Numbered from the stretch's first letter, positions 7,406-17,534 are shown. The stretch: DNA of 60,247 bases from Bacillota bacterium (GCA_021769035.1 JAETTP010000007.1:1-60247), one strand, 5' to 3'. Made by a program: numbers and translations. The notes: generated from the sequence alone by a model not told the origin.

Positions 7406-8170
7406 ATGCCCCAAATTTCTCTGCGCAGCTTTGACCTGAAGCTGCTGGCGGCCTTTTTTATGTTGATTGACCATATTGGCGCTTATTTTCCGGCTGCGCC
7501 GGAGGGCTTGCGTTGGCTTGGCCGCCTGTCTTTTCCGCTGTTCCTGTTCTGCCTGGCCTGGAGCTATCATTACACCCACAATCGCCGGCTATTTTTGCTG
7601 CGCTTGTATCTGATGAGCCTGTTGATGACGGCTCTGCGCTGGTGGCTGGAAAGCCGCTGGCCCACCGAGGAGGGCTTCGGCAACCATAACATTTTTGTGA
7701 CGCTGCTTTTAACCTGCCTGCTAATCAGCACGATTGAGGCCTGCCAGGAAAGCCCCCAGCTCGGCGTGCTCTGGTTGGGCGGGCTGGCCGCCGGGCAGTT
7801 GCTCTATTATCAGCTGCCGGTTTTTCTGCCGCCGCTTAGGCATCTCAGCGGGGATTTGCTGACGGGGCTTGTCCCCAACCTGGCCCTTTGCGAATTTGGC
7901 TTTGAGTTTGCGGCCCTGGGCGTGGCGATGTACTTCCTGCGGGAGCGGCCCCGGCAGCTGGCGGCGGTCTACCTGTTGTTCTGCCTATACCAGTTCAGCG
8001 AGGAAATCCTGCATTATGGGAAGGCTGTGCAGTTTTGGATGGCGCTGGCCTTGCCTCTTATGCTGGCCTATAATCAGCAGCGAGGCCCCGGCCTGAAATG
8101 GTTTTTCTATCTATTTTATCCGGCCCATTTGGTTTTACTGTTCTGGCTGGCGAATTTTGTTCTGAAATAA
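7406..8170 (+). CDS. TraX family membrane protein
   Basis: A 254-residue polytopic membrane protein of the TraX family. The N-terminus has the family pattern FDLKLLAAFFMLIDHIGAYF (here residues 8-27), then RWLGRLSFPLFLFCLAWSY, and near the C-terminus WFFYLFYPAHLVLL. F-plasmid TraX acetylates pilin, but chromosomal Firmicutes members have no known role and are acyltransferase-like. About eight membrane segments. ATG at 7406 is preferred to an upstream TTG because AGGAGG ends 9 bases before it. The PHP gene follows after 16 bases, probably on the same transcript. Confidence 0.85.
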   Translation: MPQISLRSFDLKLLAAFFMLIDHIGAYFPAAPEGLRWLGRLSFPLFLFCLAWSYHYTHNRRLFLLRLYLMSLLMTALRWWLESRWPTEEGFGNHNIFVTLLLTCLLISTIEACQESPQLGVLWLGGLAAGQLLYYQLPVFLPPLRHLSGDLLTGLVPNLALCEFGFEFAALGVAMYFLRERPRQLAAVYLLFCLYQFSEEILHYGKAVQFWMALALPLMLAYNQQRGPGLKWFFYLFYPAHLVLLFWLANFVLK

Positions 8171-8186
8171 GGAGGAGGCGGCTTTG

Positions 8187-9074
8187 ATGTTACGTTATAA
8201 TAAGGAAGATTTGCGCCAAATGCGTTTTGATATGCATGTGCACACCACGGCTTCCGACGGCGTTTTCAGCCCGACGGAGATTGTGCGGCAGGCGCAGGCG
8301 TTGCGGTTGACCGGCTTGGCTATCACCGACCACGATACGCTGGACGGCCTGGCCGAGGCGCAGGCGGCGGTTAAGGAGAGCAGCGTTTCCCTGGTGTACG
8401 GGGTAGAACTGAATTGCAGCCTGGGGCCGGAGGAGGACGCGCCGGAGGTGCATGTGCTGGGTTATTTTTTTGATTTGGAGAATGCAGCCCTGAACGCCAA
8501 GCTGCGGCAGTTGCAGGAGCACCGGCGGCTGCGCGGCCAAAAGATGTTGGCGGTGCTGGCCGAGCTGGGCATGCCCCTGGACGCGGCAATTCTGAACGAT
8601 TACGCGGAAAGCGGATCCGTCGGCAGGGGTATGATTGCCCGCAAGCTGGTGGAAGCGGGCTATGTGCAAGATAAAAAGGAGGCCTTTGCCAAATGGCTGG
8701 ACGTTGGCAAGCCGGGCTATGTGCCGCGTTTGCATTTGACGGTGGCGGAGGCGGTGCAGCTGCTGCACGGCGCGGGCGGGTTGGCGGTGCTGGCGCACCC
8801 GGCACAGTATCACAACGACGCACTGCCGGCTCAGCTGGCCCCGTTTGGTTTGGACGGCCTGGAGTGTCGCCACCCGGATCAGCCGCCGGAATTGCAGCCG
8901 CGTTATCTACAAATGGCGGCCCAGCTGGGTTTGGCGGTGACGGGCGGCTCCGATTGCCACACCGAGGGCTTGGGCGCTTACACGATGAACGGCGAGGAAA
9001 TGCGGGAGCTGGTGCAGCGTTGGCTGCGGCTGCCACAAGCGCGCGAAAGAAAACGCCCGCTTTGGGGCGTTTAA
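8187..9074 (+). CDS. PHP-domain phosphoesterase (TrpH/YciV-like)
   Basis: A 295-residue metal-dependent phosphoesterase. Metal-binding PHP motifs are visible: HVH at residues 17-19, D24, ITDHDT with D48 and H49, GVELNC near residue 76, LAHP in the C-terminal half and GSDCH near residue 255. The TrpH/YciV group acts on 3',5'-nucleoside bisphosphates or as a 5'-3' exonuclease on short RNA; the exact substrate here is unknown. ATG at 8187 follows GGAGGAGG by 8 bases; a TTG three bases earlier is the alternative. The stop overlaps the stop of the convergent next gene by four bases. Confidence 0.88.
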   Translation: MLRYNKEDLRQMRFDMHVHTTASDGVFSPTEIVRQAQALRLTGLAITDHDTLDGLAEAQAAVKESSVSLVYGVELNCSLGPEEDAPEVHVLGYFFDLENAALNAKLRQLQEHRRLRGQKMLAVLAELGMPLDAAILNDYAESGSVGRGMIARKLVEAGYVQDKKEAFAKWLDVGKPGYVPRLHLTVAEAVQLLHGAGGLAVLAHPAQYHNDALPAQLAPFGLDGLECRHPDQPPELQPRYLQMAAQLGLAVTGGSDCHTEGLGAYTMNGEEMRELVQRWLRLPQARERKRPLWGV

Positions 9075-9376
9075 TCCGGCGCGCCCATTTTTAGACGCAC
9101 TATTTGGCTGTTTTTGGCCCAAAGGTTGTTAGCCAGGGCCTGGTTTTGCTTTTTCAGCCGCTGATTTTCCAGGCGCAGATTGCCAACCTCCACCTGGCGG
9201 TTGCTCTCGGCCCGGTCCAGCAGGCGCAGCAGCACCCGGCGGGATAGCTTCATCTGCTCCAACCGCTCCTCCAGAGCCTCCACCCGTTGCTGCAAAAGCT
9301 GCTCGGTGGGGCTGGGACGGCGTTCCTCGCCAAAACAGGGCAAAAGCTCCAGCTGGTAAACCTTTTCATTTTCCAC
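9071..9376 (-). CDS. Small coiled-coil hypothetical protein
   Basis: A 101-residue soluble, charged protein. Residues about 25-95 form a long predicted coiled coil (LLQQRVEALEERLEQ and later LRLENQRLKKQNQAL), with a short non-helical head containing CFGEE. No recognised family. The start is GTG at 9376 on the minus strand with GGAGG 9 bases upstream. Its stop codon overlaps that of the convergent PHP gene (TTAA shared). Coding is supported by the ribosome site and heptad pattern; function unknown. Confidence 0.65.
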   Translation of the reverse strand: MENEKVYQLELLPCFGEERRPSPTEQLLQQRVEALEERLEQMKLSRRVLLRLLDRAESNRQVEVGNLRLENQRLKKQNQALANNLWAKNSQIVRLKMGAPD

Positions 9377-9433
9377 AGGGTTCGGCCTCCTTCAAAAAAA
9401 TTAGCTGCCAACATCAATCAGCAGTAGTATATG

Positions 9434-9464
9434 CGCCCGGGCCGGATTTTATAGCCGGCTTGGG
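9434..9464. other. Hairpin in the 9377-9651 intergenic region
   Basis: GCCC..GCCGG pairs with GCCGGC..GGGC around ATTTTATA, allowing a two-base internal loop. The surrounding 275-base gap otherwise holds only the guaB promoter and a possible weak minus-strand promoter (AGTATA at 9426-9431) for the coiled-coil gene; I see no riboswitch motif. Confidence 0.4.
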
Positions 9465-9559
9465 CGGCCTAAATTCTGGCCGGAGCAAAAATAATATTGG
9501 CTTTTTTGCTTTTTCAAGTTGATATTTTTGTAAATAAAGCAAAAAAAAATCTAAAGGGC

Positions 9560-9588
9560 TGGACAAAAAAAAGATTTTAGGGTAAAAT
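9560..9588 (+). promoter_or_regulatory. Promoter of guaB
   Basis: TGGACA (9560-9565), 17-bp spacer, TAAAAT (9583-9588); a TATAAT overlaps at 9588-9593. The leader to the TTG start is about 75 bases. Confidence 0.65.
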
Positions 9589-9618
9589 ATAATCAACATT
9601 ATTTTTAGTCAAATTTGA

Positions 9619-11121
<1,503 letters not shown>

Positions 11122-11137
11122 TTAAGGAAGTGATTTT

Positions 11138-11293
11138 GTGAGTACCGGTATAGTTGGCGGCGCTGATGGGCCTACAGTGATTTTTGTGACCGGTTCATTG
11201 TCTGGCAGTTTGTTGCTGCTGGGCGGCGGCCTGTTGCTGCTGGCGTTGGTCGGCGGTTTGCTGTTTTCTGCGGTTAAACGACATAACGATTGA
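11138..11293 (+). CDS. 51-residue micropeptide with OadB-like GGADGPT motif
   Basis: GTG at 11138 with AAGGAAG upstream opens a 51-codon frame. The N-terminus reads STGIVGGADGPTVIFV, closely matching the GIIGGADGPT segment of the beta subunit of sodium-translocating decarboxylases (OadB/GcdB), whose aspartate is essential for Na+ transport in Klebsiella OadB. Here it is followed by a single hydrophobic segment and a basic tail (VKRHND). Full-length beta subunits exceed 350 residues, so this is a stand-alone element, not a degraded gene by any visible remnant. It starts 16 bases after guaB. Function unknown; Na+ binding is speculative. Confidence 0.7.
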   Translation: MSTGIVGGADGPTVIFVTGSLSGSLLLLGGGLLLLALVGGLLFSAVKRHND

Positions 11294-11310
11294 GCAGGGG
11301 GCTGGTTAAT

Positions 11311-11412
11311 ATGGTGATGACTTTTTTTCTTTGGTTGCCATGTTTTGCTTTGGGCCTGGCTCTGCTGATTGGCAGCGTGGTATATGCGGTTATGAGGCAT
11401 AAAGACGACTGA
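11311..11412 (+). CDS. 33-residue single-TM micropeptide
   Basis: ATG at 11311, 17 bases after the preceding micropeptide stop, opens 33 codons ending VMRHKDD. It has one hydrophobic segment (residues about 3-27) and ends in the same type of basic/acidic tail as its neighbour (KRHND versus MRHKDD). The ribosome site is GCAGGGGG at 11294-11302, roughly 8-10 bases before the start. It was found by reading between larger genes; the spacing, tail similarity and co-direction support it. Function unknown. Confidence 0.55.
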   Translation: MVMTFFLWLPCFALGLALLIGSVVYAVMRHKDD

Positions 11413-11426
11413 GGGGGGTAATTTTT

Positions 11427-11573
11427 ATGGGAATGACAGACGCGCAATTTAAGAACCACATTAGATTTTTGTTGATGGCCCTAAAGGATATGAACGAGCA
11501 AACAGATCCTGAAAAGAAACAGGCCAAGTTTGATGAGATTGTTGACGCATTGCAGAAAACCTTGGAAGATTAA
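11427..11573 (+). CDS. 48-residue soluble helical protein
   Basis: ATG at 11427 follows GAGGGGGG and opens 48 codons: an amphipathic helical protein beginning MGMTDAQFKNHIRFLLMAL and ending in an acidic helix (QKTLED). Small Clostridia proteins with a TDxQF start and this size are common and uncharacterised. It is the last gene before the terminator at 11580. No membrane segment. It may act with the two micropeptides before it, but only the arrangement suggests so. Confidence 0.7.
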   Translation: MGMTDAQFKNHIRFLLMALKDMNEQTDPEKKQAKFDEIVDALQKTLED

Positions 11574-11579
11574 ACGCCA

Positions 11580-11611
11580 AACCCCTCAGCTTATTTGTCT
11601 GAGGGGTTTGC
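11580..11611 (+). terminator. Terminator after guaB and small genes
   Basis: ACCCCTCAG pairs with CTGAGGGGT around about nine bases; the tail TTTGCTTT is moderately T-rich. It separates the guaB unit from the S10 operon promoter. Confidence 0.75.
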
Positions 11612-11662
11612 TTTATCTATAAAAATTTTTTGCAAAAATATGAAAAAAATGCTTAAAAAGTC

Positions 11663-11692
11663 TTGCAATCCAGTACCAATTTATGATATGAT
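11663..11692 (+). promoter_or_regulatory. Promoter of the S10 ribosomal operon
   Basis: TTGCAA (11663-11668), 18-bp spacer, TATGAT (11687-11692), followed by a leader of about 145 bases. Confidence 0.6.
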
Positions 11693-11734
11693 AATAGACG
11701 GTTTGGTTTGCCTGCGATAGGCGGCATATCAGGC

Positions 11735-11828
11735 CGGCAACAAGCGATGAAGCGAGAGGTTGCTTTGTCCGGCTTTGCCTGCCGGATAAGGGTTTTCCCG
11801 CTGAGCCAGTTCGTAAAGAATACGAGCG
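11735..11828 (+). promoter_or_regulatory. Structured leader of the S10 operon
   Basis: The leader holds a hairpin closed by CCGGCAAC and GTTG...CCGG with an AGCGATGAAGCGAG loop, a second hairpin CCGGC-TTTGCCT-GCCGG at 11769-11785, and a short dyad CGTA/TACG next to the rpsJ ribosome site. It may mediate autogenous control of the operon, but I do not recognise a described leader. Confidence 0.45.
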
Positions 11829-11844
11829 AAAAGGAGGTAAAAAA

Positions 11845-12153
11845 ATGTCGCAACAAAAAATCCGTATCCGTCTGAAGGCTTATGACCACAAGCTGTTAGA
11901 TGTGTCTGCCGTTCAGATTGTGGATACCGCAAAGAGGACAGGCGCAAGGGTTTCCGGGCCGATTCCGCTGCCCACCGAAAAGAGTGTGTACACCATTCTG
12001 CGCTCTCCTCACGTCAACAAGGACTCCCGTGAGCAGTTTGAAATGCGCACGCACAAGCGCTTGATTGACATCCTGGAGCCGACCCCGAAAACCGTCGATT
12101 CCTTGATGCACCTGGATTTGCCGGCTGGCATTGAAATTGACATCAAGCTGTAA
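11845..12153 (+). CDS. rpsJ: Ribosomal protein S10
   Basis: A 102-residue protein of the 30S head that also serves as NusE in antitermination. It shows the typical [15 protein letters not shown] start, [12 protein letters not shown] and the [12 protein letters not shown] motif. AAGGAGG is 7 bases before ATG. First gene of the operon, with its own structured leader; tuf and fusA, which precede rpsJ in many Firmicutes, are instead about 45 kb away at the window end. A 196-base structured gap separates it from rplC. Confidence 0.99.
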   Translation: MSQQKIRIRLKAYDHKLLDVSAVQIVDTAKRTGARVSGPIPLPTEKSVYTILRSPHVNKDSREQFEMRTHKRLIDILEPTPKTVDSLMHLDLPAGIEIDIKL

Positions 12154-12154
12154 A

Positions 12155-12310
12155 GGCTCTGGGTGGCTTCTGTTTAGTCTGAAGCGGGGCCTTAAAAAGC
12201 AAAGCGCGGCTAAAAAGTGTGGGTGAAAAAAGAAACACACGGCTTAGTGGTTTTGCTAAAGGGCCAAAACAAGGCGTTTCGGGCTAGGCTTCGAGCAATG
12301 CGGCTTTGGC
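12155..12310 (+). other. Structured RNA region between rpsJ and rplC
   Basis: The gap of 196 bases is unusual in this tight operon. Hairpins visible: GGCTCT/GGGGCC with inner GCTTC/GAAGC (12155-12191), TTAG/CTAA (12244-12259), and GCCAAA/TTTGGC (12263-12310). There is no T-tail, so it is not a simple terminator. An L3/L4-responsive leader or RNA-processing site are possibilities. Confidence 0.45.
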
Positions 12311-12349
12311 ATGGCCGTATCTCGGATTATGAAATTTGGAGGTGTTAAA

Positions 12350-12982
12350 ATGCCAAAAATGTTGATTGGTAAAAAAGTGGCGATGAGCCAGATTTTTACT
12401 GAAGATGGAAAACTGATTCCCGTAACGGTCATTGAGGCCGGCCCCTGCGTGGTATCTCAGATTAAAACTGCCGCCACTGATGGCTACGAGGCCGTGCAGC
12501 TGGGCTTTTGTGCTTTGAAAAAAGGCACCAAACCGCAGATTGGCCACTTCGCCAAAAGCGGCATCACCCCGCTGCGCTATCTGAAAGAAATGCGCGTGGC
12601 CGACGCTTCGGCTTATCAGACCGGTCAGGAATTGAAAGTTGATATATTCGCTGCCGGCGAAAAGGTGGATGTGGAGGGCACATCCAAAGGCAAGGGCTTT
12701 GCCGGAACCATTAAAAGATGGCATTTCCATCAGGGGCCGATGAGCCACGGCAGCAAAAACCATCGTCGTCCGGCGTCTTCCGGCGCCAAGGGCCCTGCCC
12801 GCACTTTTAAGGGCAAACATTCTCCGGGCCAGATGGGCGGCAATCGCGTGACTGTGCAAAATCTGGAAATTGTTCGTGTGGACGTTGAGAGAAACCTGCT
12901 TTTGGTTAAGGGCGCTGTGCCCGGCCCCAAGAAAGGTTTGGTTTATGTTAAGTCTGCCGTTAAATCTGCCGCACAAGACTAG
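12350..12982 (+). CDS. rplC: Ribosomal protein L3
   Basis: A 210-residue 50S assembly-initiating protein. Family marks include [27 protein letters not shown], the [10 protein letters not shown] loop that reaches the peptidyl-transferase centre, and [13 protein letters not shown], where the conserved glutamine is usually methylated. ATG at 12350 has GGAGG 7 bases upstream; an upstream in-frame ATG at 12311 lacks one and would add 13 unrelated residues. Confidence 0.98.
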   Translation: MPKMLIGKKVAMSQIFTEDGKLIPVTVIEAGPCVVSQIKTAATDGYEAVQLGFCALKKGTKPQIGHFAKSGITPLRYLKEMRVADASAYQTGQELKVDIFAAGEKVDVEGTSKGKGFAGTIKRWHFHQGPMSHGSKNHRRPASSGAKGPARTFKGKHSPGQMGGNRVTVQNLEIVRVDVERNLLLVKGAVPGPKKGLVYVKSAVKSAAQD

Positions 12983-13005
12983 GCAAGAGAGGAGGGCAAA
13001 AAAAG

Positions 13006-13632
13006 ATGACAAGTGTTCAAGTTTATAATATGGACGGCAGCGCAGTGGAAACGCTGGAGTTAAACCCCGCTGTGTTTGACCGTGAAATTAACGCAGGCCT
13101 GATGCACCAGGCAGTTGTGCTTTATCTGGCCAGTCGCCGGCAGGGCACCCAGAAAGCCAAAACCAGAAGCGAAGTTTCCGGCGGCGGCAAAAAGCCCTGG
13201 CGTCAAAAGGGCACCGGCCATGCTCGCTCCGGCAGCAGCCGCAGCCCTATCTGGCGCACCGGCGGCGTGGTTTTTGCACCCACGCCCCGCAGCTACGGCT
13301 TCAAAATGCCTCGCAAACAGCGCCGCATTGCGCTGGCCTCGGCATTGACCACCAAAATGCGCGAAAACCAGCTGGTGGTTTTGGATAAGCTGGAGCTGGC
13401 TGCTCCGAAAACTAAAGATGTTATCAATCTGTTGGGCAAGTTTGACGCAAGCAACGCTCTGCTGGTTTTTGCCGGCGAGCAGGATAACGTGGTTAAATCC
13501 GCCCGCAATATCGTTGGCGTGGAGGCTGTGAACGTTTCCGGCGTCAACACCTATAACGTGCTGCAACATCGTCAGCTGATTATCACCAAAGATGCAGTGG
13601 CCCGTTTGGAGGAGGTGCTGACTAATGCGTAA
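13006..13632 (+). CDS. rplD: Ribosomal protein L4
   Basis: A 208-residue 50S protein lining the exit tunnel. The extended loop TRSEVSGGGKKPWRQKGTG and RTGGVVFAPTPRSY are diagnostic. In E. coli L4 also represses the S10 operon; whether the leaders seen here respond to it is unknown. The gene overlaps the rplW start by eight bases. Confidence 0.98.
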   Translation: MTSVQVYNMDGSAVETLELNPAVFDREINAGLMHQAVVLYLASRRQGTQKAKTRSEVSGGGKKPWRQKGTGHARSGSSRSPIWRTGGVVFAPTPRSYGFKMPRKQRRIALASALTTKMRENQLVVLDKLELAAPKTKDVINLLGKFDASNALLVFAGEQDNVVKSARNIVGVEAVNVSGVNTYNVLQHRQLIITKDAVARLEEVLTNA

Positions 13633-13912
13633 TTACGCTGATGTTTTAGTCAAACCGATGATTTCGGAAAAAACTATTGGTATGATTGAAGAGAACAAAT
13701 ACACCTTTATCGTTGCCAAGGACGCTAACAAAATCGAAATCGCACACGCGGTGGAAGAAGCCTTTAAGGTTAAGGTTGTGGGCGTGAACACCCGCATCAC
13801 CAAAGGCAAGGTTAAGCGGATGGGCCGTTATGAAGGCAAGCGCGCCGACGTGAAAAAAGCAGTGGTGACGCTGCGCGAAGGCGATAGCATTGAAATGTTC
13901 TCCGGTCTGTAA
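13625..13912 (+). CDS. rplW: Ribosomal protein L23
   Basis: A 95-residue protein at the tunnel exit, where SRP and trigger factor dock. Conserved VKPMISEKT, YTFIVAKDANKIEI and the basic RITKGKVKRMGRYEGKR loop are present. ATG lies inside the end of rplD, so translation is coupled; its ribosome site (GGAGG) is within rplD codons. Confidence 0.98.
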   Translation: MRNYADVLVKPMISEKTIGMIEENKYTFIVAKDANKIEIAHAVEEAFKVKVVGVNTRITKGKVKRMGRYEGKRADVKKAVVTLREGDSIEMFSGL

Positions 13913-13935
13913 GAAAAAGGGAGGTATTGTGAGAT

Positions 13936-14763
13936 ATGGGTATTAAAGTTTACAAACCCACTTCGCCCGGCCGGCGTGGTATGACGGTATCTACCTTTGA
14001 AGAAATTACCGCCACAACCCCGGAACGCTCCCTGTTGCAGCCTTTGACCAAAACCGGCGGCCGCAACAACCAGGGACGTATGACAACCCGTCATAAGGGC
14101 GGCGGTCATAAGAGAATGTACCGCCTGATTGATTTTAAGAGAGATAAGGATAATATTCCGGCCAAGGTTGCCACCATTGAATATGACCCCAACCGTACGG
14201 CCAACATTGCCCTGCTGAATTATGCTGATGGCGAAAAACGCTATATCATTGCTCCCCAGGGCCTGAAAGTTGGCGACACCTTGATTTCCGGCGCGGAGGC
14301 CGACATCAAGGCCGGCAACGCTCTGCCGCTGGCCAATATTCCGGTTGGTACTGTGGTGCACAATGTGGAAATGCGCCCCGGCTGCGGCGCTCAGATTGCC
14401 CGCTCCGCCGGCTCCTCGGTGCAGCTGATGGCCAAGCTGGATAAATACGCCACCCTGCGTTTGCCCTCTGGCGAAATGCGCCAGGTGCCGATTGGCTGTA
14501 AGGCCACCATCGGCGTGGTTGGCAATGCCGACCAGGTGAACATCAACCTAGGTAAGGCGGGCCGCAACCGTTGGCTGGGCGTTCGCCCGGCAAACCGTGG
14601 TGTGGTTATGAATCCGTGTGATCACCCGCACGGCGGCGGCGAGGGCCGTTCTCCGGTGGGCCGCAACCCGGTTACTCCTTGGGGCAAACCCGCTTTGGGC
14701 GTGAGAACCAGAGACAAGAAGAAACAATCGAACAAGCTGATTATTCGCCGGCGCACCAAGTAG
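13936..14763 (+). CDS. rplB: Ribosomal protein L2
   Basis: A 275-residue protein near the peptidyl-transferase centre. It starts [22 protein letters not shown] and carries the near-invariant [18 protein letters not shown] loop with its conserved histidine. Length and order (rplW-rplB-rpsS) are standard. The start is preceded by GGGAGG with an 11-base gap, slightly long. Confidence 0.99.
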   Translation: MGIKVYKPTSPGRRGMTVSTFEEITATTPERSLLQPLTKTGGRNNQGRMTTRHKGGGHKRMYRLIDFKRDKDNIPAKVATIEYDPNRTANIALLNYADGEKRYIIAPQGLKVGDTLISGAEADIKAGNALPLANIPVGTVVHNVEMRPGCGAQIARSAGSSVQLMAKLDKYATLRLPSGEMRQVPIGCKATIGVVGNADQVNINLGKAGRNRWLGVRPANRGVVMNPCDHPHGGGEGRSPVGRNPVTPWGKPALGVRTRDKKKQSNKLIIRRRTK

Positions 14764-14788
14764 TCTTGTGGAAGGAGGAGTTTGACTT

Positions 14789-15073
14789 ATGGGTAGAAGT
14801 TTGAAAAAAGGCCCTTACTGTGAAGGGCGCCTGTTGGCTAAAATTGAAGCCATGAACGAAAGCGGCGATAAGAAAGTTATCAAAAGCTGGAGCCGCCGCT
14901 CCACAATCTTTCCGCAGATGGTTGGGCACACCATTGCCCTGCATGACGGCAGAAAGCATGTGCCGGTTTATATCACTGAGGATATGGTTGGCCATAAGCT
15001 GGGCGAGTTTGTGTTGACCCGGCGTTATCGCGGCCATGGCTCTTTGGTGGAAAAAGGCTCCAAGGCCAAATAA
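14789..15073 (+). CDS. rpsS: Ribosomal protein S19
   Basis: A 94-residue 30S head protein. [15 protein letters not shown], the [23 protein letters not shown] core (positions 32-54, given in part as [11 protein letters not shown]) and the [13 protein letters not shown] tail fit the family. GGAGGAG precedes ATG. The next gene begins 48 bases later. Confidence 0.98.
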   Translation: MGRSLKKGPYCEGRLLAKIEAMNESGDKKVIKSWSRRSTIFPQMVGHTIALHDGRKHVPVYITEDMVGHKLGEFVLTRRYRGHGSLVEKGSKAK

Positions 15074-15121
15074 ACAGGCGATAAGAAATTTGTAAGAATT
15101 ACCAGGAGGAGGTAGTTGTTA

Positions 15122-15463
15122 ATGGAGGCAAAAGCCATTGCCAAATATGTTCGTATGTCCCCCAGGAAAGCCCGTTTGGTGGCCAATCTGATTAAGGGGA
15201 AGGATATACAGGAAGCTGAAGCCATTCTCCGTTACACGCCCAATAAAGCTGCTAAGGTTATTCAAAAGGTGCTGCTTTCCGCCACTGCCAACGCGGAAAA
15301 CAACCTGGAACTGAACAGGGAAAATCTGGTGGTGAAATCCGCAATCATAGACCAGGGACCGTCTATTAAGCGGATTAAGCCCAGAGCACAGGGGCGTGCA
15401 GACCGTATGGTACATCGCACCAGTCATGTTACTGTGGTGGTTGCGGAAAGAGAGGAGGCTTAA
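15122..15463 (+). CDS. rplV: Ribosomal protein L22
   Basis: A 113-residue 50S protein whose beta-hairpin lines the exit tunnel and is a macrolide contact. Seen: AKYVRMSPRKARLVANLI, AVLRYTPNKAA-like AILRYTPNKAAKVI, and the hairpin PSIKRIKPRAQGRADRM. ATG at 15122 is chosen over a TTG at 15116 because GGAGGAGG ends 9 bases before it. Confidence 0.98.
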   Translation: MEAKAIAKYVRMSPRKARLVANLIKGKDIQEAEAILRYTPNKAAKVIQKVLLSATANAENNLELNRENLVVKSAIIDQGPSIKRIKPRAQGRADRMVHRTSHVTVVVAEREEA

Positions 15464-15466
15464 ACA

Positions 15467-16198
15467 GTGGGTCAAAAGGTTAATCCTAAGGGGCTTTGCG
15501 TCTGTGTTATCAAAAACTGGGATTCCCGTTGGTACGCTGACAAACAGTATTCTGATTTTCTGCTGGAGGATTACAAAATCCGTCAGTTTTTGAAAAAGAA
15601 ATTATATCACACCGGTATCTCGCATTTGGAGATTGAGCGGGCTGCCAATCGTATTAAAATCAGCATTTTCACTGCCAAGCCGGGCATCGTAATCGGCCGC
15701 GGCGGCGCTGATGTGGAGGTTTTGCGCCAGGAGTTGCGCAAAATGACCGACAAAAATATCTTTGTCAATATTGTGGAAGTGGCCAGGCCGGAAATGGACG
15801 CCCAACTGGTGGCGGAAAATATTGCCGACCAGTTGGAACGCCGTATCGCTTTCCGTCGGGCCATGAAGCAGGCTATGGGCCGCACCATGCGTATGGGCGC
15901 CGAGGGTATCAAAATTATGTGCTCCGGCCGTTTGGGCGGCGCGGAGATTGCCCGCACCGAGTGGGTTTCCGACGGCAAGGTGCCGTTGCACACCCTGCGC
16001 GCTGATATTGATTATGCAACCGCTGAAGCCAATACCACTTACGGCAAGATTGGCATTAAGGTTTGGATTTACAAGGGCGAAATTTTGGGCGGCCGCCCGC
16101 TGCCGACTGCTGAGGCTAAGGAAGAAGCCAAGCCCAGCAACAACCGCAGACAGAACCGTCCGCGTAATAGAAGAAAAGGTACGGAGGAGGGCGCATAA
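15467..16198 (+). CDS. rpsC: Ribosomal protein S3
   Basis: A 243-residue 30S protein at the mRNA entry channel. The KH domain shows [20 protein letters not shown]; the C-terminal domain has [13 protein letters not shown] and the tail is strongly basic ([12 protein letters not shown]). The start is GTG three bases after the rplV stop, following AGGAGG. The first residues read [19 protein letters not shown], with two cysteines that are uncommon in this position. Confidence 0.98.
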   Translation: MGQKVNPKGLCVCVIKNWDSRWYADKQYSDFLLEDYKIRQFLKKKLYHTGISHLEIERAANRIKISIFTAKPGIVIGRGGADVEVLRQELRKMTDKNIFVNIVEVARPEMDAQLVAENIADQLERRIAFRRAMKQAMGRTMRMGAEGIKIMCSGRLGGAEIARTEWVSDGKVPLHTLRADIDYATAEANTTYGKIGIKVWIYKGEILGGRPLPTAEAKEEAKPSNNRRQNRPRNRRKGTEEGA

Positions 16199-16624
16199 AT
16201 GTTATTGCCAAAGAGAGTTAAATATCGCCGCCAACACCGTGGCCGTATGAGAGGCGAAGCGCATAAGGGCAATTTTGTGGCTTATGGCGATTTCGGCCTG
16301 CAAGCGCAGGAAGCCAGCTGGATTACCAGCCGTCAGATTGAGGCAGCCCGTGTTGCTATGACTCGTTATATCAAACGTGGCGGCCAAGTTTGGATTAAAA
16401 TTTTCCCGCATAAGCCCGTTACCAAAAAACCGGCCGATACCCGTATGGGTTCCGGTAAGGGCGCGCCTGAGTTTTGGGTGGCTGTGGTTAAGCCCGGCAA
16501 GGTGATGTTCGAGATTGCCGGCGTTTCCGAGGAAGTGGCACGCGAGGCAATGCGCCTGGCCGCCCACAAGCTGCCGGTTAAGTGCAAGTTTGTGGTTAAA
16601 AACCAAGGGGAGGTTGAGGCATAA
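16199..16624 (+). CDS. rplP: Ribosomal protein L16
   Basis: A 141-residue 50S protein near the A site. [15 protein letters not shown] start, [19 protein letters not shown], and [15 protein letters not shown] are diagnostic. ATG directly abuts the rpsC stop with no gap; GGAGGAGGG lies in the rpsC tail. Confidence 0.98.
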   Translation: MLLPKRVKYRRQHRGRMRGEAHKGNFVAYGDFGLQAQEASWITSRQIEAARVAMTRYIKRGGQVWIKIFPHKPVTKKPADTRMGSGKGAPEFWVAVVKPGKVMFEIAGVSEEVAREAMRLAAHKLPVKCKFVVKNQGEVEA

Positions 16625-16827
16625 TGAAAGCAAAGGATATTCGCGATTTGTCTAACGACGAATTGCAGAAGAAGGTTGCTGATTTGAAGGTGGAGCTGTT
16701 CAATCTGCGCTTCCGCGCGGCCACCGGGCAGCTGGAAAACCCCTCCAGCATTAAAGATGTGAAAAAAGATATGGCACGGGTGAAAACTATTATCCGTGAA
16801 AGAGAAATCAAGCAGGCCCAAGCCTAA
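16624..16827 (+). CDS. rpmC: Ribosomal protein L29
   Basis: A 67-residue two-helix 50S protein near the tunnel exit. Reads [30 protein letters not shown] and [13 protein letters not shown] shares one base with the rplP stop (TAATG). Length is typical. Confidence 0.97.
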   Translation: MKAKDIRDLSNDELQKKVADLKVELFNLRFRAATGQLENPSSIKDVKKDMARVKTIIREREIKQAQA

Positions 16828-16845
16828 GGAAAGGAGGAGCATCAA

Positions 16846-17115
16846 ATGAACACGCCTGAAAGAAAGAACCGCAAATCCCAGACCGGCATTGTGGTATCTG
16901 ATAAGATGGATAAAACCATTGTTGTTAAGGTTGAAACTCGTGTAGCTCATCCTCTTTATGGCAGAACCATGCTGGCCAGCAAAAAGTATAAGGCACACGA
17001 TGAAAATAACGAAGCCCGCATTGGCGATAGAGTTCAGATTGTGGAAACTCGCCCTCTGTCTAAGGACAAAAGATGGCGTTTGCAGGCCATTGTGGAGAAG
17101 GCTCCGGTTATCTAA
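16846..17115 (+). CDS. rpsQ: Ribosomal protein S17
   Basis: An 89-residue 30S OB-fold protein. [22 protein letters not shown] start and the [20 protein letters not shown] motif (quoted parts: [21 protein letters not shown]) are standard. AAAGGAGGAG precedes the ATG. Confidence 0.97.
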   Translation: MNTPERKNRKSQTGIVVSDKMDKTIVVKVETRVAHPLYGRTMLASKKYKAHDENNEARIGDRVQIVETRPLSKDKRWRLQAIVEKAPVI

Positions 17116-17147
17116 GGCAGACTAAAAAAGAAAGGAGCGGCTTTTAA

Positions 17148-17516
17148 ATGATTCAAGCTGAAACCAGATTAAAAGTCGGTGACAATACCGGTGCGAAGGA
17201 ACTGCTGTGCATCAAGGTTTTGGGTGGTTCCAAACGGCGCTATGCCACGGTGGGTGATGTTATTATCTGTTCCGTTAAGGTGGCAACACCCGGCGGCGTG
17301 GTTAAGAAGGGCGATGTTGTCCGCGCTGTGGTTGTCCGCACTAAGAAAGCAATTAAACGCCCGGATGGTTCATATATCCGTTTTGATGAAAACACCGGCG
17401 TGATTATCAACGAACAAAACCAGCCAAGAGGTACCCGTATTTTCGGGCCTGTGGCCAGAGAGCTGAGAGAAAAAGATTTTATGAAAATCGTTTCCCTCGC
17501 TCCCGAAGTGCTGTAA
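17148..17516 (+). CDS. rplN: Ribosomal protein L14
   Basis: A 122-residue 50S protein at the subunit interface. [39 protein letters not shown] and [15 protein letters not shown] identify it. AAAGGAG is upstream. Confidence 0.98.
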   Translation: MIQAETRLKVGDNTGAKELLCIKVLGGSKRRYATVGDVIICSVKVATPGGVVKKGDVVRAVVVRTKKAIKRPDGSYIRFDENTGVIINEQNQPRGTRIFGPVARELREKDFMKIVSLAPEVL

Positions 17517-17534
17517 TGGCCGGGAGGTGGAAAA

